Positions 15,840-25,033 of a stretch of 47,103 nt of DNA are shown here, piece by piece. The notes beneath the pieces are model-generated. The model searched no databases and was not told the origin of the DNA. It saw nothing but the letters and a program-made list of their open reading frames with translations. Every line of letters starts with the position of its first letter. The first letter of the stretch is position 1. Location: NCBI RefSeq assembly GCF_001519065.1, contig NZ_KQ954260.1:1-47103 (forward strand). The letters run 5' to 3'. Source of the stretch: Novosphingobium sp. FSW06-99 (lineage in GTDB: Bacteria; Pseudomonadota; Alphaproteobacteria; Sphingomonadales; Sphingomonadaceae). Both the position numbers and the translations under genes were made by a program.

Positions 15840-17429
15840 CTATTGCACCGCGATGGCGCGGGCCTGGAATGATGTCAGCCTGGCCGGGCCGCCATGGGCA
15901 AACACCTGCAGGCGCGTATAGGGCGCGCGCGGGAACAGCGCGGTGGTCATCGCGGTGGTGCCATGGTCCAGGAACGCCTCGACGCTGGTGGTGTCGATAT
16001 AGAACGACATGCGGACCACCCGGTTGCCGCTCGCGCGCGGGGCCCGGTCGATCGAGGCGAAACCGGGCGCGAAATCGACCGCGCCGGAATGCGTGCGATC
16101 ACTGACAAAGGCGTTCGTCCGGGCGTCGTAGCTGAAGGTGTAACGATCGCCGAGGCTGTTCGACAGTTCGATCCCCACGCTGGTGCGATGCCGGGGCAGG
16201 GCAAAGCTCAGCTCGATATGCGCGCGTGACACGCTCTCACCGGGCACGGCCACGGTGCTGGCACCCGCCAGATTGCGCGCGGGCAGGGTGACCAGGGGGC
16301 GTTCGAGCGCACGGATTTCGCGCACCGGCCGCTGGCGCAGCGCCATGCTGCCATCGCCAAGCCGGTACAGCGACAGCTCGCGCGGCAGGGTCATCGCGCT
16401 GCGCCAGGTGCTGGTCGGGGTTTTCTGGCCATAGTCCCAGTTGTTCATCCAGCCGATCATGATCGTTCGCGGGTCGGTGCGGGGCAAGTCGGACCAGGCC
16501 ACGCCGGCATAGTTGTCGCGCCCCCAGTCGATCCAGCGCGGCCCATGCGCGGCGATCGAGCGGACAAAGGCCGGGTCTGGCGTAAATGTCGTGCCATTGA
16601 AATCGCCGACAAAATACTGCGTTGCCGATCCGCCGTTGGGCCCGCCGGGGTTGACGCTCTGGATCAGCACCCATCGGGTCCGGGTGCTGCCCTCGACCGC
16701 AATCGGCAGCAGGTCGGGGCATTCCCACACCCCGCCATGCGCGCCAAGCCCGCCGCCAAACCGGCTGAGCCGGTGCCACCGGGCCAGGTTGGACGAACCG
16801 AACAGTTCGGCATGGTCGCCCACTGCCAGCGCCATCACCCATGACTTTGTCGGCGCATGCCAGAACACCTTGGGATCGCGGAAATCGACCTGCCCGGCAT
16901 CGGCGCGCAGCACCGGATTGGTGGCATATTTGCGCCAGGTTTCGCCCGCGTCCAGGCTATAGGCCAGCCCCTGGCTCTGCGAGGGTTGCCCGGCCTTGCG
17001 CGCGGCCGGGTTGTCATAGGTGAACAGCGCCAGCAGCGGCGGGGCGCCATCGTGCGACAGTCCGCTGGTGTTGTGCCAGTCGACCGCTGCGCTGCCGCTG
17101 AAGATCATCCCGTTGGCATCGGGCGCCAGCGCGATCGGGCGATCCTGCCAATGCACCAGATCGCGGCTGACCGCATGGCCCCAATGCATCGGCCCCCATA
17201 CCGTCGCATCGGGATTGTACTGGTAGAACAAGTGATAGAGCCCGCGATAATAGACCAGCCCGTTGGGATCGTTCATCCAGTGCGCGGGCGGGGTGAAGTG
17301 ATAGGCGGGTCGCAGCGGCTCGTTTGGCTGACGCGTCGGGATGGCGGGTGCGGCAACGGGGGCCTGCGCCGATGCCGGCACGGCAAGCGCGGCGAGCGGC
17401 AACACCAACAGGCGATGAAGACGGGACAT
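15840..17429 (-). CDS. Exported GH32 fructosidase (levanase/invertase type)
   Basis: This 529-residue glycoside hydrolase family 32 enzyme releases fructose from beta-fructosides such as sucrose, levan or inulin. A signal peptide (LLVLPLAALAVPASA, cleavage near residue 21) sends it to the periplasm or beyond. The nucleophile aspartate is in HWMNDPNG (residue 54), the transition-state stabiliser in DFRDPKVFW, and the acid/base glutamate in WECPDLLP. The five-blade propeller runs to about residue 350 and the C-terminal beta-sandwich to 529. The start at 17429 is set by the signal peptide; unusually, the bases before it are pyrimidine-rich and show no Shine-Dalgarno. It lies 37 bases after the MFS gene. 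Its specificity within GH32 cannot be read here. Confidence 0.93.
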   Translation of the reverse strand: MSRLHRLLVLPLAALAVPASAQAPVAAPAIPTRQPNEPLRPAYHFTPPAHWMNDPNGLVYYRGLYHLFYQYNPDATVWGPMHWGHAVSRDLVHWQDRPIALAPDANGMIFSGSAAVDWHNTSGLSHDGAPPLLALFTYDNPAARKAGQPSQSQGLAYSLDAGETWRKYATNPVLRADAGQVDFRDPKVFWHAPTKSWVMALAVGDHAELFGSSNLARWHRLSRFGGGLGAHGGVWECPDLLPIAVEGSTRTRWVLIQSVNPGGPNGGSATQYFVGDFNGTTFTPDPAFVRSIAAHGPRWIDWGRDNYAGVAWSDLPRTDPRTIMIGWMNNWDYGQKTPTSTWRSAMTLPRELSLYRLGDGSMALRQRPVREIRALERPLVTLPARNLAGASTVAVPGESVSRAHIELSFALPRHRTSVGIELSNSLGDRYTFSYDARTNAFVSDRTHSGAVDFAPGFASIDRAPRASGNRVVRMSFYIDTTSVEAFLDHGTTAMTTALFPRAPYTRLQVFAHGGPARLTSFQARAIAVQ

Positions 17430-17466
17430 CGGGAGGGAGCTTTCGATGGGGGAGGCGGCGCGGAAT

Positions 17467-18783
17467 CTAGCGGCTGATCGACAGTTCCATGTCTTCAAGC
17501 GCGATGCCTTTGGTCTCGGGAAAGAATTTCAGCACCACCACGAACTGGATCGCCATCGCCACGGCAAACACCACGAACGGCAGCCCTTTCGAATAGGCTG
17601 CGATGATCGGAAACGCGGTGGCGATCAGCGCATCCATCAGCCAGTGGGTCGAGCAGCCCAGGCCCTGGCCGCGCGCGCGCACTTCGGTGGGGAACACTTC
17701 GGCGATATAGACCCAGATGATCGCCCCTTGCGAAAAGGCAAAGGCGGCGATGAACCCGATCAGCATCGGCAGCAGCAGCGCCTGATGCGTTCCGGTCAAT
17801 TCGATGAACGCCACCCCGGTCAGGCTGGCGACCAGTCCGACCGAACCGATCAGCAGCAGGGTCTTGCGGCCGACGCGGTCGATCACGCTGAGCGCCAGCA
17901 CGGTGAACACCAGATTGGTCGCCCCGATGATCACCGATTGCAGATCGGACGACACTTTGCCGAACCCGGCGGCGGCAAAGATGTCGTTGAGATAATAGAG
18001 AATGGCATTGATGCCCGACATCTGGTTGAAAAACGCCACCAGCACCGCGAGCGTGATCGGACGGGCATGTCTGCGCCACGACAGGCGGATTTTTTCACCG
18101 GCTGCGGCGGTGTGCTGGCGGGCATAGCTGGCCAGTTCGCCCGCGATGTCGGCATTGCCGATCTGGCCCAGCACGGCGCGCGCCTCGTCGATCCGGCCCT
18201 TGACCGCCAACCAGCGCGGGCTGTTGGGAATGGCATAGAGCAGCGCCGCCAGCACGAGAGCAGGCAGCGCGGTGATGCCGAATTTCCAGCGCCATTCCTG
18301 CGGTCCCAGATCGAGCAGGCCGATCAGATAGTTGCTGAAATAGGCGACCAGAATGCCGACCACGATGTTGAGCTGAAACACGCCGACCAGCTTGCCGCGC
18401 GCCTTGGCCGGGGCGATTTCCGCCAGGTACGTGGGCGCCAGCACGGACGATGCACCGACTGCCAGCCCCGCCAGCACACGCGCCGCGACCAGCACGGCCA
18501 GATCGGGCGCGAAGAAACAGCCCAGCGCGGACACCACATACAGGATCGCGATCGCGCGCAGGCAATTGCGCGCGCCGAACGCATCGCCCGGCATACCGGC
18601 GGTGAACGCCCCCACCAGCGTACCCCACAGCGCGCTGGACACCGTCAGCCCCAGAATGGCGGGGCTGAGATCAAACGTCTGCGCCAGCCCGTGGGTGGTC
18701 CCGGCGATCACTGCGGTGTCGAAACCGAACAGCAGACCCGACAGGCCGCCGACAAAAATGCCCCGCTTCAGGCTGGAATTCAT
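17467..18783 (-). CDS. MFS sugar porter (XylE/GLUT-like)
   Basis: This 438-residue inner-membrane sugar symporter has about twelve hydrophobic segments. Sugar-porter signatures are visible: GLLFGFDTAVIAG in helix 1, RVLAGLAVGASSVLAPTYLAEI in helix 4, FFNQMSGINAILYY in helix 7, the loop DRVGRKTLL, and the terminal FFPETKGIALEDME. AGGGAA precedes the ATG at 18783; an ATG six codons further upstream has no such site. It sits between the TonB receptor and the exported GH32. It would carry the monosaccharide or disaccharide released by that enzyme into the cytoplasm. The sugar is probably fructose or sucrose; that is inference from the neighbours. Confidence 0.93.
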   Translation of the reverse strand: MNSSLKRGIFVGGLSGLLFGFDTAVIAGTTHGLAQTFDLSPAILGLTVSSALWGTLVGAFTAGMPGDAFGARNCLRAIAILYVVSALGCFFAPDLAVLVAARVLAGLAVGASSVLAPTYLAEIAPAKARGKLVGVFQLNIVVGILVAYFSNYLIGLLDLGPQEWRWKFGITALPALVLAALLYAIPNSPRWLAVKGRIDEARAVLGQIGNADIAGELASYARQHTAAAGEKIRLSWRRHARPITLAVLVAFFNQMSGINAILYYLNDIFAAAGFGKVSSDLQSVIIGATNLVFTVLALSVIDRVGRKTLLLIGSVGLVASLTGVAFIELTGTHQALLLPMLIGFIAAFAFSQGAIIWVYIAEVFPTEVRARGQGLGCSTHWLMDALIATAFPIIAAYSKGLPFVVFAVAMAIQFVVVLKFFPETKGIALEDMELSISR

Positions 18784-18814
18784 GGGGGTGTTCCCTGTCA
18801 TGTGAGCCAGGATC

Positions 18815-18850
18815 GGGGGGCGTGCCGGTTGCCAAACCGGCCCGCCTCCC
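18815..18850. terminator. Intercistronic hairpin after the TonB receptor gene
   Basis: GCCGGTT (18824-18830) pairs with AACCGGC (18835-18841) around a four-base loop, and the flanking G-run and CCGCCTCCC lengthen the stem imperfectly. It begins nine bases after the receptor stop and lies in the short gap before the MFS gene. It may stabilise the receptor message or partly reduce read-through, giving more receptor than transporter. No U-run follows. Confidence 0.5.
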
Positions 18851-18858
18851 GGCCTGGA

Positions 18859-21519
18859 TCAGAACTTGTACTGCAACGATGCGGTTATTGTGCGGCCAAG
18901 TCCCACAGCCGTCGACAACACGTTGCTGCCCGGCGTGTAGCCATTGTCCGCGCTGCGGAAACCGAGCGTGTTGAGCAAGTTGGTGGCATTGACCCCCAGT
19001 TCGAGATTCGAGGTGGGACGCACGGTGGCAAAGGCGTTGATGAAAGTCGTCGCCGTCAGCTTGACCGCGTTGATATAGCCCGGCGTGGTAGCGGTCGGTT
19101 CATAGACATTGTAGTTCCATGTCCCGTCCTGGCCGTCGACCGAAAAGCCGACGCGTGCCAGCCCGAAATCATAGCTGGGGCTGATCACGTATTGCAGCTT
19201 GGGCGATCGCGGCGACTGGTATCCGGCCAGGCTCAGCGGCGCGTCGCCGCCATCGGCGGCATAGATCGAATGGGTATACGTCGCGATCGCCTGGATGGTG
19301 AACCGCGCGATGTGATACCCGGCATCGAGTTCCAGGCCATAGCTGTGGAACACCGCATCGGTGAACGGGTTGGACCCCGCCGGTGCCGTCAGATTGAAGT
19401 TGTGTTCGTCAAGTTGCGCGCGGAACAAAGTGGCCGACACATCGTATTGGCCGCCGACCACCCGGCCATGGCTTTTCAGGCCGATTTCCTGCTGGGTGAC
19501 ATAGTTGATGGCATCGCCATTGCCTGACGCGTTGAGCGAGCCGTCGGCGTTGAAACGGCTGGCATTCACCGTCTGGCGATCGGCGTTGAACCGGCCACCC
19601 CGGCTGATGCGGGCATAGACGGTGGTGGTACTGGCCAGGCTGTAGAGCGCGCCGAACGACCATGACGAATAGCTCTTGGTATAGTTGACCAGATTGCCCG
19701 ACGAACAAATCGAGGGATTGCAGGCCAGCGTCGGCGTGCTGCCGGGCGCGGCACCTGGCGCATAGGCCGCCGCCGAGGCGCCCGCCACCCCGCTGGACAA
19801 GACCGATGACAGTTGCGCGGTGCCGAGCGCATCGCTGACCGCATACGTCGGCCCTTGCACGACGCCATCGTTCCAGCCGTCGGCGCGCACCGTGTTCCAG
19901 CGGAAGCTGCCATCGAGGTCAAGCTTGCCGAAATTGAATCCCAGATCGAGATAGGGCGCATCGTCGGTGAAATTGAAGCTGTAGTTGTCGGCGCCAAGGC
20001 CCCAGTTGTTGTTGAACCCGGCCTGGCCATTGGCCGTCAACTGCGCGCCGCTGGCGGTGAACAGATCGAGCATCGCGCCGTTGGCCGCGGCATCCGAAAA
20101 CGTCTGGTTGACGTGCCAGTCCATGGCGATGGTCTGGCGCATGTGGAACCAGCCTGCGAACGCGGTGATCTTGACGGCATCGAGGGCGAACTTGCCCTCG
20201 ACGCGCAAGTCGTTGGCCAGGCTGCCGACATCGCGCATGTTGGTGTTGATGTTCGGATTGCCGTTGTAATAGGCACCGGTATAGGCCTGCCCCTGGTGCG
20301 GGCCGTCGGCATATTTGATCGACGCGACGGTCTGGCCATTGACGGTCGATCCGATCAGGCTCGACGTGGTCAACGCGTTGTAGAACTGCGTGTTGAACAC
20401 CCCGCTGGCATCGGTGTAGCGGAACTTGTCGTCGATGGTGATGTTGCTGTCGATCTCGTAATGCAGTTCGCCGCCAAATGCGGTTTCCTTGGGATGGATG
20501 CCCTGCATCGTTGCGGTCGTCACCTGGCCCTGGTTGTTGAGCACCTGATACTGCTGGTTATAGATCGACTGGTTGGTCTGATTGCGCGCGTCAAAACCGG
20601 GAAACTGCGAAAAACTGTGCAGGACGGTGGTCGTCAGCCCGCTGGAAATGCTGCCGGTGGTGGTCACATTGGCCAGCACGGGATTTTCCGTATAGGTCGG
20701 CTCCTGATCATCCATCCGCTTGAATGAAAAGCGGATGAAGCCCTTGCCGTCGTCAAATTCCTTGGTGATGTTGCCTTTGATCTGATAGCCCTTGGACGCC
20801 AGATAGCCAAAGTGGCGCGGGTCGTAACCGTCCTTGACGAAGCCGCCGAAATTGAAGCGCAAGGTGTCGTTGAGATGCCCGCCATAGTCGAAATCAAGGC
20901 GGTTCTGGCTGAAATTGACGCCTTCTTCCAGCTTGACCAGCCCGCCGTCACGATCGCCGGTCTTGCTGATATAGTTGATGACCGCACTCGGGCCTTGCGA
21001 GGCGAACGTGGAATCGCGGCCGCCGACCTGCGATTCGACGCGCGCATTGGCCAGATCGTTGCGGATCCAGTAGTCGGCATTGCCGAACTGGATATCGCCG
21101 AACAGCACGATCGGCAGGCCGTCTTCCTGCAATTGCACATATTCGGCGCCGCCGACATAGGAGGGCACGCCGCGGGCGGCGATGTTGAGATTGCCGCCCG
21201 GGCTGTCGCTGACGCCCTGAACCAGCACGCCGGGGATCAACCGGTAGAGCGAGGCTTCGCCGCGCGGCGCATAGTCCTCGATCGCCTGGTTTGAAATGCT
21301 GGTCACCGCGACGGAACTCTTGAGCTGGGTCTTGTCGCCTTTGGATGCGGTGACGACGATCTGTTCCAGCCCGATACCTTCGGGCGGCGCCTGATCGGCC
21401 TGTGCCGGGGCGGTTTGGGCGGGCGCATCGGCATAGGCCGACGTCATGCCGACGCCCATCGTCATGATCGACGCGGTCAGCGCAAGCAGACTCGTCGAAT
21501 GGCGGAATTGTATGGTCAT
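18859..21519 (-). CDS. TonB-dependent receptor for the GH32 locus substrate
   Basis: This is an 886-residue outer-membrane receptor. The start at 21519 follows GGGAGGGG closely and yields a signal peptide (SLLALTASIMTMGVGMTSAYADA). The plug begins after GLEQIVVTASKGDKT, with RLIPGVLVQG, NLNIAARGVPSYVGGAEYVQL and ASQGPSAVINYISKTGDRDG. The barrel ends in ITASLQYKF, a proper terminal phenylalanine. Its repertoire position, first in an operon with an MFS sugar porter and a GH32, marks it as a carbohydrate receptor of the SusC-like functional class found in sphingomonads, importing oligofructosides. No SusD homologue is present. The gene diverges from the ABC transporter operon, sharing the tandem operators at 21607-21646. 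Confidence 0.93.
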   Translation of the reverse strand: MTIQFRHSTSLLALTASIMTMGVGMTSAYADAPAQTAPAQADQAPPEGIGLEQIVVTASKGDKTQLKSSVAVTSISNQAIEDYAPRGEASLYRLIPGVLVQGVSDSPGGNLNIAARGVPSYVGGAEYVQLQEDGLPIVLFGDIQFGNADYWIRNDLANARVESQVGGRDSTFASQGPSAVINYISKTGDRDGGLVKLEEGVNFSQNRLDFDYGGHLNDTLRFNFGGFVKDGYDPRHFGYLASKGYQIKGNITKEFDDGKGFIRFSFKRMDDQEPTYTENPVLANVTTTGSISSGLTTTVLHSFSQFPGFDARNQTNQSIYNQQYQVLNNQGQVTTATMQGIHPKETAFGGELHYEIDSNITIDDKFRYTDASGVFNTQFYNALTTSSLIGSTVNGQTVASIKYADGPHQGQAYTGAYYNGNPNINTNMRDVGSLANDLRVEGKFALDAVKITAFAGWFHMRQTIAMDWHVNQTFSDAAANGAMLDLFTASGAQLTANGQAGFNNNWGLGADNYSFNFTDDAPYLDLGFNFGKLDLDGSFRWNTVRADGWNDGVVQGPTYAVSDALGTAQLSSVLSSGVAGASAAAYAPGAAPGSTPTLACNPSICSSGNLVNYTKSYSSWSFGALYSLASTTTVYARISRGGRFNADRQTVNASRFNADGSLNASGNGDAINYVTQQEIGLKSHGRVVGGQYDVSATLFRAQLDEHNFNLTAPAGSNPFTDAVFHSYGLELDAGYHIARFTIQAIATYTHSIYAADGGDAPLSLAGYQSPRSPKLQYVISPSYDFGLARVGFSVDGQDGTWNYNVYEPTATTPGYINAVKLTATTFINAFATVRPTSNLELGVNATNLLNTLGFRSADNGYTPGSNVLSTAVGLGRTITASLQYKF

Positions 21520-21593
21520 TTCCCCTCCCATGTCGCCCTTTGGCGATTGCGCAGTGTACGAACGCGGGCCCTCGTCGGGGCGCTGCGGAGCCC

Positions 21594-21646
21594 TGAATAT
21601 CGCCGTTGTCGACGTTGTCAATTTAAAATGTCGACGTTGACAATTT
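21594..21646. promoter_or_regulatory. Tandem LacI-like operators over the divergent promoter
   Basis: The 18-mer TGTCGACGTTGWCAATTT occurs at 21607-21624 and 21629-21646. The copies differ at one base and are offset by exactly 22 bp, about two helical turns. The core TGTCGACGTTGACA is a near-palindrome with one mismatched pair and a central CG, the form LacI-family proteins prefer. On the minus strand the first copy supplies TTGACA (21621-21616), followed 16 bases later by TATTCA (21599-21594), so the receptor promoter would be blocked by a bound repressor. The sites lie between the receptor start (21519) and the binding-protein gene (21732), so they could control both arms. Confidence 0.7.
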
Positions 21647-21731
21647 GGCGCCAGTCGATGACACGGGGGCAGGGCCAGGGCTGCAGGGGATCGGAATTGT
21701 GCGGAGGAGCGGCGCGCCGGGTGCGATCATC

Positions 21732-23090
21732 ATGACGCGCGTCGCATCACTTTGGCGTTATATGGCGGCCATGCCGAGTCTCGTCCCGCAGCCAATCCGC
21801 ATCGATTGTGTTCGTCGCGCGGTTGTCCTGTTCGGCCTGCTGCTCGGGTCATGCGGCCCGCCGCCGCCGCGCGGCGATCGCATCGATCTGGTGCTGTGGA
21901 AAAACCAGGTCGGGCTTGATGAGGCGGCGATCACCAACGTGCTGATCGACCGCTTCAACGCCGGGCAGCATCGCTGGCGCGTGATCGCACAATCGCTGCC
22001 GCAGGGTGGTTATGACCAGTCGATCGTGGCCGCCTCGCTGGCCGGGCGCATGCCGTGCATTGTGGCGGTCGATAGCCCGATGGTCGCCCGCTATGCCTGG
22101 GCCGGGCATCTGCGCCCGCTCGACGGCCAGGTTTCGGCCGCGCTGTTGCGCCGGGTCAGCCCGGCGGCGGTCGGTCGCTATGGCGGGCATGCCTATGCGG
22201 TCGGCCAGTTCGATGCGGCGCTGGCGCTCTATACCCGCGCGTCGATCCTGCGCCGCATGCACACCCGCGTGCCCACGCTCGACCGACCCTGGACCGGGGC
22301 GGAATTCCAGACTTTGCTCGAACGGTTGAAGGCCGAGGGCGCTTATCGCTATCCGCTCGATCTGGCGACGCGCGACGACAAAGTCAGTTGGTGGACATAT
22401 GCCTTCAGCCCGATGCTGCAAAGTTTTGGCGGCGACCTGATCGACCGGCGCACCATGACCAGCGCCGAAGGCGTGCTGAACGGTGCCCCGGCGCAGGCGT
22501 TCGGTGCGTGGTTTCAGGCGCTGTTTGCCAAAGGGCTGGTGGCACGGGCCGAACCCGACGAAAATGCCTTTGTCAAAGCGCGCGCCGCGATTGCCTATAG
22601 CGGCGACTGGTGGGAACCGGATTTTCGCAAGGCCTGGGGCAGCGACCTGCTGGTGCTGCCACCGCCCGATTTCGGGCATGGCGTCGTGATCGGCGGCGGA
22701 TCGTGGCAATGGGCGATCAGCAGAACCTGTCCGCACCCGGACGGGGCCGGGGCCTTCATCACGTTCATGCTGCAGGACAAGCAGATCGCGGCGATGAGCG
22801 ATGCATCGGGCAATGTTCCCGTGACAGAGCATGCCGCCGCGCTGTCGCGCGATTTTGGTCCGCACGGGCAATCGCGCGTGTTTTTCGAACTGATGAGGCG
22901 GTTCGCGCGACAGCGCCCGGCCACGCCCGCCTTTCCCACCATTGCCAATGCCTTCACATTTGCCATGCGCGACGTGATGGATGGCAAGGATGTCCAAGAT
23001 TCGCTCGACGATGCGACCGACGATATCGACCGCGCGCTGGCCGATACGGTCGGCGTCGACGATCGCGGGCGGGCGAGGGGGGCACGGTGA
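21732..23090 (+). CDS. ABC sugar-binding lipoprotein (family 1 solute-binding protein)
   Basis: This 452-residue (from 21732) extracytoplasmic sugar-binding protein carries a lipoprotein-type leader: RRAVVLFGLLLGSC, with the cysteine as probable lipid anchor. The mature part has the MalE-like layout: LVLWKNQVGLDEAAITNVLIDRFNA, the AAVGRYGGHAYAVGQFDAALALYT hinge strand, a central SYSGDWWEPDF-like segment, and a VVIGGGSWQWAIS strand before the C-terminal helices. The start is uncertain; ATGs at 21732 and 21771 both keep the leader and neither has a clear Shine-Dalgarno, though GGAGGAG lies at 21703. Its stop overlaps the first permease start (TGATG), showing a tightly coupled operon. The substrate is probably a fructo-oligosaccharide or sucrose, from context. 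Confidence 0.85.
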   Translation: MTRVASLWRYMAAMPSLVPQPIRIDCVRRAVVLFGLLLGSCGPPPPRGDRIDLVLWKNQVGLDEAAITNVLIDRFNAGQHRWRVIAQSLPQGGYDQSIVAASLAGRMPCIVAVDSPMVARYAWAGHLRPLDGQVSAALLRRVSPAAVGRYGGHAYAVGQFDAALALYTRASILRRMHTRVPTLDRPWTGAEFQTLLERLKAEGAYRYPLDLATRDDKVSWWTYAFSPMLQSFGGDLIDRRTMTSAEGVLNGAPAQAFGAWFQALFAKGLVARAEPDENAFVKARAAIAYSGDWWEPDFRKAWGSDLLVLPPPDFGHGVVIGGGSWQWAISRTCPHPDGAGAFITFMLQDKQIAAMSDASGNVPVTEHAAALSRDFGPHGQSRVFFELMRRFARQRPATPAFPTIANAFTFAMRDVMDGKDVQDSLDDATDDIDRALADTVGVDDRGRARGAR

Positions 23091-24139
23091 TGGGCGTGCG
23101 ACGCCACAGCCCGATCGCGCCCTGGCTGTTCGGCGCGCCGGCGCTGATCGGCCTGATGCTGTTTCTGGTGCTGCCGTTCGTGATGGCGGTGATCCTGACA
23201 TTCACCGATCAGCGGCTGGTCTCGCCCCGGCCCGGCGCGTTTGTCGGCCTGCGCAATTATCAGCGGTTGCTGTCGGTCGGCGCGCTGGTACAGACCCCCG
23301 AACGCAGTGCGGCGGGCGCGCCGGTCTATGCGCGGGTGCGGTCGATCACGCGCGGCAATCGCGCCTATGCCGGGTATCGCCCGTTAACGGCGTTCCGGCT
23401 GGGCAATCGGCGTGTGACGGTGCTCGCCACCGATCCGGCGTTTCTGCAGGCGCTGGGCAACACGATGCTGTTTGCCGTGCTGGTGGTGCCGCTGCAATGC
23501 GCGATGGCGCTGGGGCTGGCGCTGCTGGTCAACGCCGGGCTGCGCGGGCAGACGCTGTTTCGCGCGATCTTCTTTTCGCCGGTGGTGATGTCGATGGTCA
23601 TCGTCTCGGTGGTCTGGGCGTTCCTGTTCAACAAGGATCTGGGCCTGTTCAACCAGGCGCTTGGCTGGATCAGCCTGGGCGCGGTCAGGCCGGTCGACTG
23701 GCTGGGCAATCCGGCCACCGCGATGCCCGCGATCGTGATCATGTCGGCCTGGCAGGGTGCGGGGTTCCAGATGCTGATCCTGCTGGCCGGGCTGCAGGGC
23801 ATATCGCAGGAGCTGTATGATGCGGCGCGGCTTGACGGGGCCAGTGCGTGGCAGCGGTTTGTGCATATCACGCTGCCTGGCCTGCGCCAGACCGTGCTGT
23901 TTGTCGCCGTGGTTACCACGATTGCCGCGCTCGGCCTGTTTACCCAGGTTGACGTGATGACCGGCGGCGGACCGCGCGGCACCACCGCAACCGTCATGTT
24001 CGAGGCGGTGCGCCACGGCGTGCGCGAGGAAAACATTGCCTATGGCGCGACGATATCGGTGGTCTATTTCGCGCTGATCACGCTGGTGATCGTGGTGCAG
24101 CAGGCGATCCGGCGCCGCCGTGGCGGGGGTGTAGCATGA
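23090..24139 (+). CDS. ABC sugar transporter permease (MalF/UgpA type)
   Basis: This is a 349-residue inner-membrane permease. The first helix (PWLFGAPALIGLMLFLVLPFVMAVI) is followed by a periplasmic segment of about 75 residues, then five more helices. The cytoplasmic EAA loop is ELYDAARLDGASAWQRF, continuing into HITLPGL; it docks onto the ABC ATPase. The start ATG at 23090 overlaps the stop of the binding protein by one base, and its end overlaps the next permease by four bases. It pairs with that second permease to form the channel. This family normally works with one MalK/UgpC ATPase, supplied here by the fused protein at 25034. Confidence 0.92.
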   Translation: MGVRRHSPIAPWLFGAPALIGLMLFLVLPFVMAVILTFTDQRLVSPRPGAFVGLRNYQRLLSVGALVQTPERSAAGAPVYARVRSITRGNRAYAGYRPLTAFRLGNRRVTVLATDPAFLQALGNTMLFAVLVVPLQCAMALGLALLVNAGLRGQTLFRAIFFSPVVMSMVIVSVVWAFLFNKDLGLFNQALGWISLGAVRPVDWLGNPATAMPAIVIMSAWQGAGFQMLILLAGLQGISQELYDAARLDGASAWQRFVHITLPGLRQTVLFVAVVTTIAALGLFTQVDVMTGGGPRGTTATVMFEAVRHGVREENIAYGATISVVYFALITLVIVVQQAIRRRRGGGVA

Positions 24140-25026
24140 CGCCCGCGCAACGCCGGTCGATCCCGCTGCGGCTCGCGCTCCATGCGCTGATGGTGGTGTT
24201 GGCCGCGGTATTCCTGTTTCCGTTCCTGTTCATGCTGGCCTCGTCGTTAAAGACCAACGACGCGATCTTTGCCGATCTGGAAAGTGGCCGCGCGCTGCTG
24301 CCGGTCGGGGATCTGACCGGGGCAAACTATGTCGGGGCCTTTGCGCGCGGCCATATCGGGCATTATCTGGCAAATTCGGTGCTGATCACGGTGGTAACCG
24401 TGGCGCTGGGGCTGGTCGTCAACAGTCTGGCGGCGTTTGCGCTGGCGCGGCTGGAATGGCGCGGCAAACAGGCGGTGATCACGCTGCTGGTGATCCTGCT
24501 GGTGGTGCCGTTCGAAGCGATCAGCGTGCCGCTGATGCTGCTGGTGGCCAAACTGCCGGGGATCGCGTTCGGTGCCGATGGCGTGGTGCTGACCGGATCG
24601 TGGCTGGACACGATCTATGTCCAGATCATCCCGTTTGTCGCCAACACCTTTTCGATTTTCCTGTTCTATCAGGTGTTTCGCGACATCCCCAAGGATTTTG
24701 ACGAAGCCGCCTATGTCGACGGGGCAACCCCCTGGCAGGTCTATCGCCACATCATCGTGCCCTCATCGGGGCCGGTGTTTGCAACCGTGACGATCCTCCA
24801 GGCGCTGGCCATGTGGAACCAGTATCTGTGGCCGCTGATCACCGTGCCGGGTGAGGCCGCGCGCCCGCTGATGGTGGGCATGGAACAGTTTTTCAGCGCG
24901 CGCAAAACCGCCTGGGGCGAAGTGATGGCCTATGCCGCGCTGATCACCGTGCCGGTGCTGATCGCGTTCGTGTTTTTCCAGCGCTGGTTTGTGCGCAGCG
25001 TCGTCGGCAGCGGCGTAAAGGGGTGA
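24136..25026 (+). CDS. ABC sugar transporter permease (MalG/UgpE type)
   Basis: This is a 296-residue inner-membrane permease with six hydrophobic segments. LRLALHALMVVLAAVFLFPF is helix 1, with the family mark FMLASSLKTNDAIF after it. The EAA loop DFDEAAYVDGATPWQVYRHI is the ATPase contact. The ATG at 24136 overlaps the previous stop (ATGA), so the two permeases are translated in concert. Seven bases separate its stop from the ATPase-GH32 gene. The C-terminus, FFQRWFVRSVVGSGVKG, matches the usual ending of MalG-like proteins. Substrate assignment relies on the locus, not on this sequence. Confidence 0.92.
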   Translation: MTPAQRRSIPLRLALHALMVVLAAVFLFPFLFMLASSLKTNDAIFADLESGRALLPVGDLTGANYVGAFARGHIGHYLANSVLITVVTVALGLVVNSLAAFALARLEWRGKQAVITLLVILLVVPFEAISVPLMLLVAKLPGIAFGADGVVLTGSWLDTIYVQIIPFVANTFSIFLFYQVFRDIPKDFDEAAYVDGATPWQVYRHIIVPSSGPVFATVTILQALAMWNQYLWPLITVPGEAARPLMVGMEQFFSARKTAWGEVMAYAALITVPVLIAFVFFQRWFVRSVVGSGVKG

Positions 25027-25033
25027 TGATCGC

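Noticed and set aside
17446..19527. Very long open frame on the plus strand (about 690 codons)
   Set aside because: It lies antisense to the MFS porter and the TonB receptor, both clear genes. Its translation is low-complexity in Arg, Gln, His and Gly, the usual mirror of GC-rich coding DNA.
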